A stretch of 64,000 nucleotides of DNA from JALZVT01 sp964634815 (GCA_964634815.1 CAZWMD010000011.1:51067-115066); one strand, 5' to 3'; counted from the first letter of the stretch, positions 25,093 through 35,573 are shown. Translations and numbers: made by a program. The notes: generated by a model not told the origin, from the letters alone.

Positions 25093-25689
25093 ATGACCAG
25101 TAACTCATCACTCAAAATTACATCGTCGCGCAGCCTGTCTACTTTGCCTTCAGGTCGGCGTGGTTTGCTGTTGCGTCGCCGCAGTGGCGGCTTCTCCATG
25201 ATTGAGCTCCTTGTTGCGGTTCTGGTGATGGGCATTGGTGTCCTTGGTATTACCGGGCTACAAATGGTCAGTTTGCAAAACAACCGTGGTGCGTTGTTAC
25301 GCAGTGAGGCCGTCATGCTTGCCTATGACATGCTCGATCGAATTCGGGCTAACCCGGTGGGTACGCCTGCAGGTAACAGTTATGGCGGAGTTGGTATCGG
25401 CGGTGGACCGCCGGGATCCAGCGATTGCAATGCTGGGGACTGTACCTCCAACCAAATGGTCTCGTTTGATCAGCGTGTTTGGAAGTGTTCACTGGGTAGC
25501 TACGTTGAGGATGGAGCCTGCACGGCCCTGCATGCATCGGGTGTGTTACCTGATCCAGATGATCAGCCGGGACTGCCTAACGGTGACGGCAGCATTCAGG
25601 TTGATGGCAGTGGGTTAATCACGATCACTGTGCAATGGGATGACCCGAATTTTGGTCAGCGGCAAATCGAAGTACAGAGTCAAGGCTAG
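25093..25689 (+). CDS. pilV: Type IV minor pilin PilV
   Basis: 198-residue minor pilin with the PilV hallmark GG/FSMIELLVAVLVMGIGVLGITGLQMVS followed by a segment like NNRGALLRSEAVMLAYDMLDRIRANP. Its start ATG is two bases beyond the fimU stop. The leader is 33 residues, basic and Ser/Leu-rich. It contains several cysteines in the globular domain. Together with PilW, PilX, FimU and PilE it should form the tip complex that carries PilY1. Confidence 0.92.
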   Translation: MTSNSSLKITSSRSLSTLPSGRRGLLLRRRSGGFSMIELLVAVLVMGIGVLGITGLQMVSLQNNRGALLRSEAVMLAYDMLDRIRANPVGTPAGNSYGGVGIGGGPPGSSDCNAGDCTSNQMVSFDQRVWKCSLGSYVEDGACTALHASGVLPDPDDQPGLPNGDGSIQVDGSGLITITVQWDDPNFGQRQIEVQSQG

Positions 25690-25712
25690 GAACACGACCA
25701 GGGATCAGGCAA

Positions 25713-26831
25713 ATGATCAAGGCCAACGAAAAAATGAACAATAAAGCAGTACATAATCAATCAGCCAAAATCAGGAGAGCACAGGGCTTCTCTCTTATCG
25801 AATTGATGCTGGCCCTGGCACTTGGACTTGTTGTGACAGCCGGTATCGTACAGCTGTTTGTTGGTAACAATCGAACAAATCAACTCATTACCGGTCAGTC
25901 TCGATTGCAAGAGAGCGCACGCTATGCACTCGATTTTGTTTCTCGTTCCGTTCGTAACGGCGGTTTTTACGGCTGCGATCCTGAAAGCGACAAAATCTAC
26001 AACACGCTTAATGCCCCCTGGAATCAGATATTCGAACTGGATCTTACAACGCCTGTGCAAGGCTTTGATGGCACAGGTAATGGTAATGGGGTGGGGGATT
26101 GGACACCTTCTCTAGCGTCGTTGCCTCGAAATACCGCGGGTACGACGATTGTTCCAGGTAATGGTGTAGATATATCTACCCTGGTACCGCTCAGCGATAT
26201 TCTGGTTGTGCGTTATCAGATTGCGCCCGGTTTTCGCATCACCCAACAGATTGGCCCCAATGACGACCCTGTAGTGGAGAATACCGGCAATGTTGATATT
26301 GCGGCCGGTGATTACGCAGTGATCAGTGATTGTGAGCAGGCCGCGATTTTTCAGGTCACCGGTGTGGGTGGTGGCGGAGATTTAACCCTATTTCGCAACA
26401 CGGGCACAGGAACTTTCCAGAACAGAGCCGGTGTTTCGTTGTCGGAGCAGGGCATTCCATACGGTAACAGCACCGACAATCAGGGAAGTGTTGTAGCCAA
26501 ACTAAATACTGACATTTTTTATGTGGCTGAAAGTGCCAATGAAAATAATCGCGGTGACGCAATTACGTCGTTGTGGCGCAAGAGTGGCATCGACGCGCCG
26601 GTCGAGTTAGTTGAAGGCATATCCGATTTGCAGGTGTTGTTTGGTGTAGATACGACCCCTAACGATACGGAGTCGAGCGCCAATCGCTATGTGAGCTTTG
26701 GTGCCGTCGGGAATAACGTCGTCCGAAGCATCCGTGTCTCCATAGAAGCCAACACCGTAGACGTAGTGTCCGACTCTCCAGAACCGATAAGTCGCACCTT
26801 TACTCAAACCATTAGTGTTCGAAACAGCTGA
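25713..26831 (+). CDS. pilW: Type IV minor pilin PilW
   Basis: 372-residue minor pilin with prepilin site AQG/FSLIELMLALALGLVVTAGIVQLFVGNN and a large globular domain. The next family segment, LQESARYALDFVSRSVRNGGFYGCD, matches PilW. The leader is about 25 residues. The product ends with TRTFTQTISVRN-like strands. It belongs to the fimU-pilY1 operon, 23 bases after pilV and 13 before pilX. Confidence 0.92.
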   Translation: MIKANEKMNNKAVHNQSAKIRRAQGFSLIELMLALALGLVVTAGIVQLFVGNNRTNQLITGQSRLQESARYALDFVSRSVRNGGFYGCDPESDKIYNTLNAPWNQIFELDLTTPVQGFDGTGNGNGVGDWTPSLASLPRNTAGTTIVPGNGVDISTLVPLSDILVVRYQIAPGFRITQQIGPNDDPVVENTGNVDIAAGDYAVISDCEQAAIFQVTGVGGGGDLTLFRNTGTGTFQNRAGVSLSEQGIPYGNSTDNQGSVVAKLNTDIFYVAESANENNRGDAITSLWRKSGIDAPVELVEGISDLQVLFGVDTTPNDTESSANRYVSFGAVGNNVVRSIRVSIEANTVDVVSDSPEPISRTFTQTISVRNS

Positions 26832-26844
26832 GAGGATTTGCAGC

Positions 26845-27447
26845 ATGACCATATCGGCTAACGTTTTAACCAACACACTCACCCCTCGAGCAGGTGCGCT
26901 TGCCAGACTGCGCGGCCTTTCCTTTGCACAAAAAGGAATAGCCCTGTTCATCTCGCTGGTGCTTCTGTTGGTGCTAACCATTGTGGGTGTTTCGTCCGTT
27001 CAATCGACGAGTCTTGAAGAACGTATGGCTCGTAATGCCCATGACAGCGTTCTTGCTTTCCAGGCCGCAGAGATGGCACTGCGCCAGGCAGAAGAATGGC
27101 TAGAGGCAAACACGCCTGATGCGACCGCTTTCTCAAATGGTGGGGCGGGTGGTTTGTGGACCACGGCTCCCTTTGGCGTTGCGCCACGCTGGGAGACCTC
27201 AGGCATCTGGTCGGGAGGCGCTTCGGTACAGGTCCCCGTTAACGTCGACAACGTCGATTCTCAACCTCGTTATTTCATTGAGTTTCTGGCAACTATCGAT
27301 CAAACCGCCAACCAGTATGAAGTGGGGCAGGGCTACCCTGTTCTAAATGAAACAATCAACATTTTTCGCGTTACCGCCCGTGGAGTGGGTGGCAGCGACA
27401 CGGCAGAGGTGCTCTTGCAGAGCAGCTTTGGCCTGATTGCGAATTGA
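26845..27447 (+). CDS. pilX: Type IV minor pilin PilX
   Basis: 200-residue protein with the PilX N-terminus QKGIALFISLVLLLVLTIVGVSSVQSTSLEERMARN, lacking the usual FTLIE but hydrophobic from the processing site on, as in other PilX proteins. The start at ATG 26845 is preceded by GAGAGG; an upstream frame from 26815 overlaps pilW and is unlikely. PilX is needed for tip assembly and cell aggregation in other species. It is followed after 37 bases by pilY1. Confidence 0.9.
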   Translation: MTISANVLTNTLTPRAGALARLRGLSFAQKGIALFISLVLLLVLTIVGVSSVQSTSLEERMARNAHDSVLAFQAAEMALRQAEEWLEANTPDATAFSNGGAGGLWTTAPFGVAPRWETSGIWSGGASVQVPVNVDNVDSQPRYFIEFLATIDQTANQYEVGQGYPVLNETINIFRVTARGVGGSDTAEVLLQSSFGLIAN

Positions 27448-27484
27448 TACGCAATCCGTCGCTAACCCACTGGAGTAGTCACTG

Positions 27485-30400
27485 ATGTACGGCCTCATGA
27501 AAATTAATTTAAACCGTTTGCTGTTTTTAGCGGTGTTTGCGCTGGGCGCTAGCTCTGCGCTTGCGGCGCCGCCTTTATATAGTGGTAGCAATCCGCTGGT
27601 GATTACCTTCGACGAAGATGATTCCGGCAACTTTAGTGTGGATTCCCTGTTTGAGGATCCAGTGTTTGCAAACGCTCCGATCTTCTTTTCCATCGGTGCG
27701 CTCTCGCCTTCTGGCATACTAACTGTAACAGGCACCGGTCCACGCGATAGCGTCCTGGCATATACAGGCGTGCAAGACGCATTTGGGGTTGCTACAGCGA
27801 CTCTTTTTGCAAGCAATCTATTAGGTGAAACCACGACAGTAACTGTGCAGTTTGAGGTTGTTGGCACACCTGATGATCCAGATGTAATCCTTCCGCTACC
27901 CAACCTTTCCGGCCCGGAAGATTTCACGAGTGCTCCCCCAATTAACTTGCTTGATCATTTTGCAGATGTCGATAACGAAACCCTGATTTTCACTATTGCA
28001 AGCCAGAGTAATCCTGGAGCGGTGGATGTATCAATAAGCGGTACCTCTTTAGATATAGCTCCGATACCTAACGGCTTTGGTACCAATTCTGTCACCATTT
28101 GCGCCCAAGACCCTACAAGTCGTCAGGAATGTGACGACATGATTATTGAGGTCACCCCGGTCGACGACCCAACAACGGTGATCTCTGCCTTGGGGTCACT
28201 GACGATTGATGAGGATGAGCCGAATATTCCAGCCATTGATCTGACCACTATCTTTGAAGATGTCGATAGTGTTCTCACCTATACGATCGCTGTGACTCCA
28301 GCAGGATTAATTGATGCCTCGGTGACGGGTGATCAACTTCAGCTAACAACCAACGCCCATGTATTTGGATCGGGTACAGTTGAGGTTGTGGCGACGGGCG
28401 ATGGTGCGCCTGTCAGCTCCACCTTGTCTCTGACAATTAATTCGCAGCCTGATGCCCCGGAAGTTGTCCAGCCCCTTGGAAACCTTGATATTCTGGAAGA
28501 TCAGGCATCCATCGATGATCTCAATCTTGATGATCATTTCACTGATGGTGATGGCGAACCCCTTACATATACTTTCACCGTGAATCCAGCGTCACTGGTT
28601 ACAGTGACCCAATCTGGATCAGTACTCTCTTTTAACGCCATCCTGAATGCGAACGGCCAGGCGACAGTTGTTGTCACCGCCGACAACGCCGCGGGTCCAG
28701 CGATCAGCGACACGCTGACAATTAATATTCAGCCTGTGGATGACCCGCCGGTACAGGTTGCCTTGCCGCCTGTAATTTCGTTTGATGAAGATCAGTCCGG
28801 CTCACTACCGACGCTTGACCTGGATACGCTCTATAGCGATCCCGATAGTCCGTCTCTGATCTATACCCTGCTGGACAACACACCAGAAGACAGGGTAGGC
28901 GCATCCATCTCTGGTTCTATTCTCAGCTTTTCTCCGATCGTCAATGAGAATGGCACGGCAACCATACAAATCTCTGCCAGTGATGGCTCTGCGACGGCAA
29001 CCCAAGATACGTTTGTGACGGTAGATATAGCGCCGGTGAACGACGCACCAGTGAACGACATACCGCTGGCAGACGTTTCGATTAGCGAAGATGCAACCTC
29101 GCCGCCTACCGTGAGCTTGATCGATGCCTTTGCTGATGTGGATGGTGACCAACTGAGTTACTCAGTGGTATCTGTATCACCCGCAGGCATTATTGATGCC
29201 GTTGTTGCGGGAACTGTGGTCGAGTTCACGACCTTGCCAGACCAAGTGGGCACCGTGACTGTGGTTGTAGAAGCCATTGACGGTGGAACAGTTGGTGTTC
29301 AAGACTCGTTTCAGGTTGAGGTTACTCAGATACCTGATGCGCCCCGAGTTGATGCGCCTGTACCACCCCAGGTAATAGACGAAGATTCTGCACCGATCGA
29401 CTTCGATCTGAATACCGTTTTCATAGACCCCGATGGTGAAAATTTAACCTATAGGGTGATCAGTAACAGCGAAGCGACTGTTGTGGATGCGATTGTTTCA
29501 GGAAACACTGTATCCCTTACACCTTTGCTCAACCAAAGTGCGCCGCTCGTGACCATTGGTATCGAGGCCGAGGACCCAACCGGTTTGATCGAGGTGACTC
29601 AAATCGATTTGCAAGTCAATCCGATTAACGATGCACCAACGGTTATTAATCCAACACCGGTTGAATTCACTGAGGATACGGCCGGCACATTGACCGCCGA
29701 CTCAACGCAGTGGTTTGAGGACGTGGATCTGCCATTTGGTGATGTGCTTACTTATACAGAAAGTGGTATCACAGGTGATACGGTGTTTGTGCCGGGCTCA
29801 GTTACTGTCAACCCGGCTGGGCTTGTGTCTTTCACACTTGCCCTCAACGAGTCAGGAATCGGCTTTATCACTGTCACCGCAACAGATCAGGCGGGCATCT
29901 CTGTCACGGTGGTCTTCCAGGTAACTGTTAATGCCGTGAATGATCCGCCAGTTGTCGATAACCCACTGCCTGTGCAAGTGCGGTTTGAAGACGCTACTCC
30001 AGCACCCGAGATTTCTCTGGCAGGGGTGTTCAGAGATGACGACATCGGGTTTACGGGTGACGTGCTGACCTATACTGCGTCGCCGGTTGCAGGTCTTGGT
30101 GACTTTACGGTTTCTGGTGAGACTCTCACCTTTAACCAGATATTGCACGCTAACGGTACTGGTACCGTGACTGTTACCGCGACAGACCAGGCGGGTGAGA
30201 CTGCGATAACCACGTTCGAATTGCAGATTGACCCGACGAACGATGCTCCCTTTGCAAATGCCGTTCAGCCGGCTCTTGTACAGATTCCAGAGGACGCATC
30301 GTCTACACCGATTGCTTTGCTGCCATATTTTGATGATGTGGATTTAACGCGCGAAGGCGACGCCTTGACGTTTGAAATCGCCTCGGGTGGTACCAGCCCT

Positions 30401-33400
30401 TTGTTCAATAGCGTTACGGTTGTTGGCGGCAACCTTGAAGTAGTACCTGCACTGAACGCAGTGGGAACCCATACGGTAATGGTGCGTGCCACTGACCAGG
30501 GTGGCCTGGTTTCTCCTCCTGTTCCTGTGAATATTGAGGTGCTGCTGGTTATCGCGATTGCGTTTGATGATGTCGCGAGTACCGATGAAGGTGTTCCGTT
30601 GGATCAGCCTGCATCGGGTGATCCTTTAAATCCTGCGCCCTTTGAAGCCATTGATGTACTTGCGAATGACATTGAGGGTGATCCGGCTACTGTGATTATC
30701 TCAGCCGGTGTTGATCTTGACCTGGGAGAAGCGGGTACCTTCCCCAATGCCACTCAATCCACCCCAACCGAAACTCTGACCAGTTTGGGTATTGGTCAGC
30801 TTGAGCCCAATGGTCGGGTTGAGATTGTGGGTAACAGAATCCACTACTTCCCTAAAGAGGGCTTTAACGGCGTCGACTTCTTTGACTACACCATTCAGGA
30901 CGGTGATGGCGATGTCTCGACAGCGCGGGTAACTATCACTGTAGCCAATATAAATACACCACCTGAAGCGCCCATTGCGCCAACCTTTGATATCTTCCAG
31001 GGCGATACCCTCAATGTTATCGCTGAAGGTGGTTTGGTTGATCTGGGATTTGATGCCGATGGTGATGATCTCACCGTTACCTACGACAATATTCCTGATG
31101 CGCTTATTGCGCCGACGTTTAATCGTAGCCCAGATGGAGCGTTCACGCTTACACCTGATCCTACCTTTGTGGGGCAGATTACCTTCACGATTCGTTATAA
31201 CGATGCCGGGCCGATTGCTTCTAATGAAGTGACCGTGACGGTAAATGTTGCGCCTACGCCGCCGCCACCAGCCGCTCCACCGGCAGGTGAGGTCGAATTT
31301 GATATGAACCTTGCAGACGTTCCACTGGAAGATGCTATCTCTACCGAGGCGAACGTACTGGTTGTTATGGATGACTCCGGTTCGATGGACTGGGACATGA
31401 TGACCAATCAAAGTTCTGGTGTGTTCCGCCTGGATAATGCCACCGGTGGTCGAGCGCCTGGTGTCTCTGGTCGTGGTACCTGGTACTACTACATCTATGC
31501 TCTGCCGACGAACATTTTCAATCGTCCAGTAGCGCCGACACAGGAAACTATTGATGCTCTTTCTGGTCCTGGTCAGGATCTGGAGCACAATCAGTTTGGT
31601 GTCTGGCGTCTGCGGAATTCGCAATACAGCACGATCTACTACAATCCGGAGATCGAGTATCTGCCTTGGCGTGGTCTTGACCGCAACAACAACGATTTTC
31701 AGGACGCACCACCAACTGCTGCGCCACTGGATCCGTTCTCTAACAACACGCAGACACTGAATCTGACGCTGAACTACAACTTCAATTCAAGCAATGTTCC
31801 GGTGTTTAACAACGTTGGTTCTGGACGGCGGACCTACACCAACACAAGTGTGTACTTCCCCTATTACTACACCACAACTGTAGCTGGGCGACCGGAATGG
31901 GATGACCCAAGAACCAGGATCACAATTGATGATCCAACGGCAACCTACCCTGGCGGTATATCGCGGCTCGATTGTGCAGAGACAGACGGTAACCCGCTGA
32001 CTTGCAGCTACACGGAAGAGCTACAGAACTTCGCGAACTGGTTTACCTATTATCGTAGCCGGGAATTCACTGCCAAGGCGGCTCTGGGCCGGGCACTTGC
32101 TGATACCGCGAACCTGAGAATGGGTTATGCCGTACTGAACGACTCGAATGACCGGGTGGCGATTCGGTCATTGAACTCAAGTTTCCGGACCGGCCACAAA
32201 GCTGATCTGTTGGAACAGGTGTACGAAACCAGCTCTGGTGGTGGTACACCGCTGCGACGTGCCCTTGATCGTGCTGGACGTCACTTCGAGTGTCGAGCGG
32301 GCGATTCTTTTGGCAGCACAGGTACGACGACTCCGGGATCACCGGCTTGTCCGATACTCCCGTTGCCCGAGGGGCAGTGTCAGAACAACTTTACTCTGTT
32401 GTTCTCTGATGGCACCTGGAATGGTAGCAATACAGGTACTACCAACACGGACTCGAACAACGCGACTGGCACAGCCGTAAACACGGTGTTTGATGGTGGG
32501 GTCTTTGGCGACAACATCAATGACACGTTGGCTGACATAGCCATGCATTACTACGAGCGAGATCTGCACCCTGGAATTCCGGATGGTGTGCCGACCAATG
32601 CTCGTGATACCAACCTTGCGCCGCCGGGATCGTTCCTGGAAGACGACGAGCTGATGCATCAGCACATGAAAACCTACACGGTAGGGTTTGGTGTGGTCGG
32701 TGGTGTTGAGCTTAGTGATCTGCCAAACAATGGCATTAATCCTGACACGGGCCTGCCGGTTATTGATTTCACTCAGCCCTTTAGTTGGCCAAACCCATTC
32801 ATCAGCAATCAGGCAAAAACGGATGACATGTTGCACGCGGCGCTGAATGGTCGTGGTCAGTTCCTGCAGGCAAACAACCCTGTGCTGCTTGGTCAGGCAT
32901 TCCGCGATGCGTTTGAGGAATTCTCTGACGGCTCCGTATCTGTAAGTGCGGTGGCATTCGGTTCTACACGCTTGCGGGAAGGCACGGTAGAGTACCGGGG
33001 CTTCTTCAACCTGCGGTTTAACACCGGTGACCTGGAGGCTCTTGAGCTTCTGGATCCAATAACAGGGCTGCCGCCTGCAGCGCCATTGGTTTGGTCTGCA
33101 GCGGACCAGATGCAAGGTGTTGATCCAAACACACGTAACATCTTTACCTACGATCGACAGGCACTAAACGGCATACCATTCCGATTTAATGCGCTGAACT
33201 CAGATCAAACGGGCATCCTTTCCTTGCTGGAGGTTGACTACCTTCGTGGTGATCAATCACGCGAGGAACCTGCTGGTCCATTCCGAGCCAGAAACTCGGT
33301 GCTTGGCGATATCGTCAACTCTGCTCCCGTGTCGGTTGGCGCCCCGCAGGGCATTCGCCGAGACCGGGCACCATTCCCAACGGATGTCTTGTACTCTGAT

Positions 33401-35167
33401 TTTGCTGAAACCTATGAGAATCGACGACGGGTGGTTTATGTCGGTGCTAACGATGGCATGCTGCACGCCTTTGATGCGGGTTTTGAGGACCGCACGCCTA
33501 TCGAAAACGGTACGGGTAACGAACTGTTTGCCTTTATTCCGAACAAGTTGATTGATTCCAGCCAGCGTTTTAACAACGATCTCGATCAGCTTTCCTCGCT
33601 GGTCTACAGTCACAGGTTCTTTGTGGATCTGACTCCGACCGTTGACGATGCGTTCATTCGACCCAACGGCACCGGCGTTCAGGCCTGGCGTACGCTTCTT
33701 GTAGGTGGTTTGCGTGGCGGCGGTAAAGGCTACTTTGCCCTGGATATTACTGATCCAGATACCATGGCTGTCAGCGAGACTAACGGCGCGAACTCTGTAC
33801 TTTGGGAGTTCACGGACGAGGATGATACCTATCCGGTAGAAGACAATGGCGTGCCACTGGGCGGTTCCTTTGGTGCGATAACCGATCTGGCCGGAGACCC
33901 GGTGAAAGATCTGGGTTACTCCTACACAGAGCCGCGTATCATTATGACTAACGTTGATGGGGCCAGTGCGAATCGCAAGAAGTGGGCAGCCGTTTTTGGT
34001 AACGGCTACAACTCCACCGCCGGTATTGCCAAGCTGTTTGTGCTGTTTATCGACGATGGCGTCAATGGGTGGCAGAACGGTGACTTTGTTAAGATCAACA
34101 CCGGTAATGGAACCATTGCGACCAATCCGTCAGATCCCGCTAACCAGGATCCAACGGCGGGTATTCCCAATGGTTTGGGACAACCTACCATTATTGATAC
34201 CGACCTCGACGGAATAGGTGATACCGCTTATGCCGGTGATTTGCAGGGTAATCTCTATCGATTTGAGATAGGTGATCCTAACCCCAGCAATTGGCAAGCG
34301 GTGTTGCTGTTCACAGCAACGCTCGATGGCACTACTGCGACACGACAGCCGATCACAACAGCACCTATTGTTACCAAAGTGCCGAATCAGGAAGGCTTTA
34401 TCGTAACCTTTGGTACGGGTAGCTTCATCACTGAGGAAGATGGGCTTTCGACCGATATTCAGTCCATCTACGGAATCTGGGATCGTTTTGAGATTGCTCC
34501 AAGAACGGCAACTAACAACGCCAAGGGAACGCTTCTGGTTGAGCAGGAAATCACCAACATTGTTGATGACTCGAATGGTTTGGATACCTTGCGCATCATG
34601 AGCCGAAATGTGGTGAACCTTATTCCAGGTACAGCAGCTGATGCTAACTATGGTTGGTTCATTGACCTCGATCCTGTTCGTGCCAGCACCAGCTTGCAGG
34701 GTAATCCGAATACCGATACTGGCGGCCTGGCTCCGCCTAATCCGCAGTATCCTGGTGAGCGCGCGATACGCCAGATCGTTAGAAGAGGTAATTCTCTGGT
34801 TATCACAACAGTTATCCCGCGGGATGCAAACAGCTGTTTCCGGGCTCCTCCTGGTGCGATCTGGTTCATTGATGCACTTACTGGTGGCGATCCGGGTCGA
34901 CCGATTATTGATACAGACAACGATGGTCTAATTGATCAAAATGATCTGATCACGGTTGGCGGGGAAGAATTTGCCGCCGGAATCCTGTTTGACGCAGGCA
35001 GTGGCGATGGATCGCTGGTAGATCCGTCGGTCTTACTGGGTGATGGTGACACGGACTTCCTGGTGATCAACAAGTCTCACGGTGAAGATCCACAGATCAT
35101 TCGGATCATCAAAGATGGCAATAGAAAAACCGGGCGACTGTCCTGGTGGGAGATTCTTGGTGAATAA
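27485..35167 (+). CDS. pilY1: Giant PilY1-type pilus tip protein with cadherin-like repeats
   Basis: 2560 residues, against roughly 1000-1300 for typical PilY1. Order: signal peptide (residues 1-27, ending ALAAPP); about twelve tandem Ig/cadherin-like repeats (about 33-1268); a Pro/Ala hinge; a von Willebrand A-like part with MIDAS motif DDSGS at 1296-1300; the PilY1-specific segment around TRLREGTVEYRGFF; then a C-terminal propeller starting near 1984 (YVGANDGMLHAFDAG). Calcium loops of the form DxDxDGxxD lie at 2238-2246, followed by TAYAGDLQGNLYRFE, and at 2476-2484. PilY1 caps type IV pili, binds surfaces and controls retraction through calcium. GGAG precedes the ATG by nine bases. The N-terminal repeats are the unusual element. 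Confidence 0.93.
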   Translation: MYGLMKINLNRLLFLAVFALGASSALAAPPLYSGSNPLVITFDEDDSGNFSVDSLFEDPVFANAPIFFSIGALSPSGILTVTGTGPRDSVLAYTGVQDAFGVATATLFASNLLGETTTVTVQFEVVGTPDDPDVILPLPNLSGPEDFTSAPPINLLDHFADVDNETLIFTIASQSNPGAVDVSISGTSLDIAPIPNGFGTNSVTICAQDPTSRQECDDMIIEVTPVDDPTTVISALGSLTIDEDEPNIPAIDLTTIFEDVDSVLTYTIAVTPAGLIDASVTGDQLQLTTNAHVFGSGTVEVVATGDGAPVSSTLSLTINSQPDAPEVVQPLGNLDILEDQASIDDLNLDDHFTDGDGEPLTYTFTVNPASLVTVTQSGSVLSFNAILNANGQATVVVTADNAAGPAISDTLTINIQPVDDPPVQVALPPVISFDEDQSGSLPTLDLDTLYSDPDSPSLIYTLLDNTPEDRVGASISGSILSFSPIVNENGTATIQISASDGSATATQDTFVTVDIAPVNDAPVNDIPLADVSISEDATSPPTVSLIDAFADVDGDQLSYSVVSVSPAGIIDAVVAGTVVEFTTLPDQVGTVTVVVEAIDGGTVGVQDSFQVEVTQIPDAPRVDAPVPPQVIDEDSAPIDFDLNTVFIDPDGENLTYRVISNSEATVVDAIVSGNTVSLTPLLNQSAPLVTIGIEAEDPTGLIEVTQIDLQVNPINDAPTVINPTPVEFTEDTAGTLTADSTQWFEDVDLPFGDVLTYTESGITGDTVFVPGSVTVNPAGLVSFTLALNESGIGFITVTATDQAGISVTVVFQVTVNAVNDPPVVDNPLPVQVRFEDATPAPEISLAGVFRDDDIGFTGDVLTYTASPVAGLGDFTVSGETLTFNQILHANGTGTVTVTATDQAGETAITTFELQIDPTNDAPFANAVQPALVQIPEDASSTPIALLPYFDDVDLTREGDALTFEIASGGTSPLFNSVTVVGGNLEVVPALNAVGTHTVMVRATDQGGLVSPPVPVNIEVLLVIAIAFDDVASTDEGVPLDQPASGDPLNPAPFEAIDVLANDIEGDPATVIISAGVDLDLGEAGTFPNATQSTPTETLTSLGIGQLEPNGRVEIVGNRIHYFPKEGFNGVDFFDYTIQDGDGDVSTARVTITVANINTPPEAPIAPTFDIFQGDTLNVIAEGGLVDLGFDADGDDLTVTYDNIPDALIAPTFNRSPDGAFTLTPDPTFVGQITFTIRYNDAGPIASNEVTVTVNVAPTPPPPAAPPAGEVEFDMNLADVPLEDAISTEANVLVVMDDSGSMDWDMMTNQSSGVFRLDNATGGRAPGVSGRGTWYYYIYALPTNIFNRPVAPTQETIDALSGPGQDLEHNQFGVWRLRNSQYSTIYYNPEIEYLPWRGLDRNNNDFQDAPPTAAPLDPFSNNTQTLNLTLNYNFNSSNVPVFNNVGSGRRTYTNTSVYFPYYYTTTVAGRPEWDDPRTRITIDDPTATYPGGISRLDCAETDGNPLTCSYTEELQNFANWFTYYRSREFTAKAALGRALADTANLRMGYAVLNDSNDRVAIRSLNSSFRTGHKADLLEQVYETSSGGGTPLRRALDRAGRHFECRAGDSFGSTGTTTPGSPACPILPLPEGQCQNNFTLLFSDGTWNGSNTGTTNTDSNNATGTAVNTVFDGGVFGDNINDTLADIAMHYYERDLHPGIPDGVPTNARDTNLAPPGSFLEDDELMHQHMKTYTVGFGVVGGVELSDLPNNGINPDTGLPVIDFTQPFSWPNPFISNQAKTDDMLHAALNGRGQFLQANNPVLLGQAFRDAFEEFSDGSVSVSAVAFGSTRLREGTVEYRGFFNLRFNTGDLEALELLDPITGLPPAAPLVWSAADQMQGVDPNTRNIFTYDRQALNGIPFRFNALNSDQTGILSLLEVDYLRGDQSREEPAGPFRARNSVLGDIVNSAPVSVGAPQGIRRDRAPFPTDVLYSDFAETYENRRRVVYVGANDGMLHAFDAGFEDRTPIENGTGNELFAFIPNKLIDSSQRFNNDLDQLSSLVYSHRFFVDLTPTVDDAFIRPNGTGVQAWRTLLVGGLRGGGKGYFALDITDPDTMAVSETNGANSVLWEFTDEDDTYPVEDNGVPLGGSFGAITDLAGDPVKDLGYSYTEPRIIMTNVDGASANRKKWAAVFGNGYNSTAGIAKLFVLFIDDGVNGWQNGDFVKINTGNGTIATNPSDPANQDPTAGIPNGLGQPTIIDTDLDGIGDTAYAGDLQGNLYRFEIGDPNPSNWQAVLLFTATLDGTTATRQPITTAPIVTKVPNQEGFIVTFGTGSFITEEDGLSTDIQSIYGIWDRFEIAPRTATNNAKGTLLVEQEITNIVDDSNGLDTLRIMSRNVVNLIPGTAADANYGWFIDLDPVRASTSLQGNPNTDTGGLAPPNPQYPGERAIRQIVRRGNSLVITTVIPRDANSCFRAPPGAIWFIDALTGGDPGRPIIDTDNDGLIDQNDLITVGGEEFAAGILFDAGSGDGSLVDPSVLLGDGDTDFLVINKSHGEDPQIIRIIKDGNRKTGRLSWWEILGE
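27581..31288 (+). repeat. About twelve ~100-residue cadherin-like repeats in PilY1
   Basis: Each unit begins with a PxPVxxxEDxxxxxxxxLxxxFxDxDGDxLTYxx pattern and ends in TVxVxATD-xxG-xxxxFxxxVxPVNDAP. Approximate residue starts: 33, 135, 231, 326, 423, 523, 621, 719, 823, 923, 1030, 1162. The first ten are 95-105 residues; the eleventh is about 130. The D-x-D and NDAP elements resemble calcium-binding cadherin or tandem-95 linkers. Units are diverged from one another, so they are not recent duplications. Confidence 0.85.
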
Positions 35168-35180
35168 CGGTATTTTCTTG

Positions 35181-35573
35181 ATGAAGCGCTGGGGCGGTGA
35201 AAAGCACTCGCCATTTCGAAGGCTTGCTAATCTGGCTACTGGGTGTGTGCTGTCGATTCTGGCGCTCGCTCCGACGCCAGCCCTGGCTACTGATGCAGGA
35301 AAACTGATCGATGCCGAAGGTGTTGTGCAGGAAGTACTTATTAGTGACAGCAAGGTTTTGATTACCGGGATTCTTTACGAGGTTGTGCCTCACGCCAATG
35401 TAGAGGTGCGCGGCAGCAGTTCTTCAATTGCTGCTTTGCGTCCCGGAATGAAGGTCCGGTTTGTCTATGAAGTGATCGAAGGCTTTGATGCTGAAATTGC
35501 GAGTCGTGATGAGTCCAGTGTGATCTCTGAACTCGAGCAGTTGCCGGATAGTTATCTTTTAGAAGAGTTCTAG
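35181..35573 (+). CDS. pilY2: PilY2-like small exported protein
   Basis: 130 residues from the ATG at 35181, with a signal peptide (LATGCVLSILALAPTPALAT) and a small beta-rich mature domain (GVVQEVLISDSKVLITGILYEVVPHANVEVRG, then LRPGMKVRFVYEVI). Its position immediately after pilY1 is that of pilY2 in Pseudomonas, and the size and export are consistent; the sequence alone would not have identified it for me. A GTG at 35160 overlapping the pilY1 stop is an alternative start. It ends in an acidic tail. Confidence 0.6.
   Translation: MKRWGGEKHSPFRRLANLATGCVLSILALAPTPALATDAGKLIDAEGVVQEVLISDSKVLITGILYEVVPHANVEVRGSSSSIAALRPGMKVRFVYEVIEGFDAEIASRDESSVISELEQLPDSYLLEEF

Noticed and set aside
30701..31624. 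307-codon antisense frame inside pilY1
   Set aside because: Composition is that of a shadow frame (Arg/Ile/Thr-rich, no motif), and the sense strand encodes conserved repeats and the von Willebrand domain.
32339..33115. 258-codon antisense frame in pilY1
   Set aside because: No recognisable protein features; it lies fully over the conserved PilY1 core.
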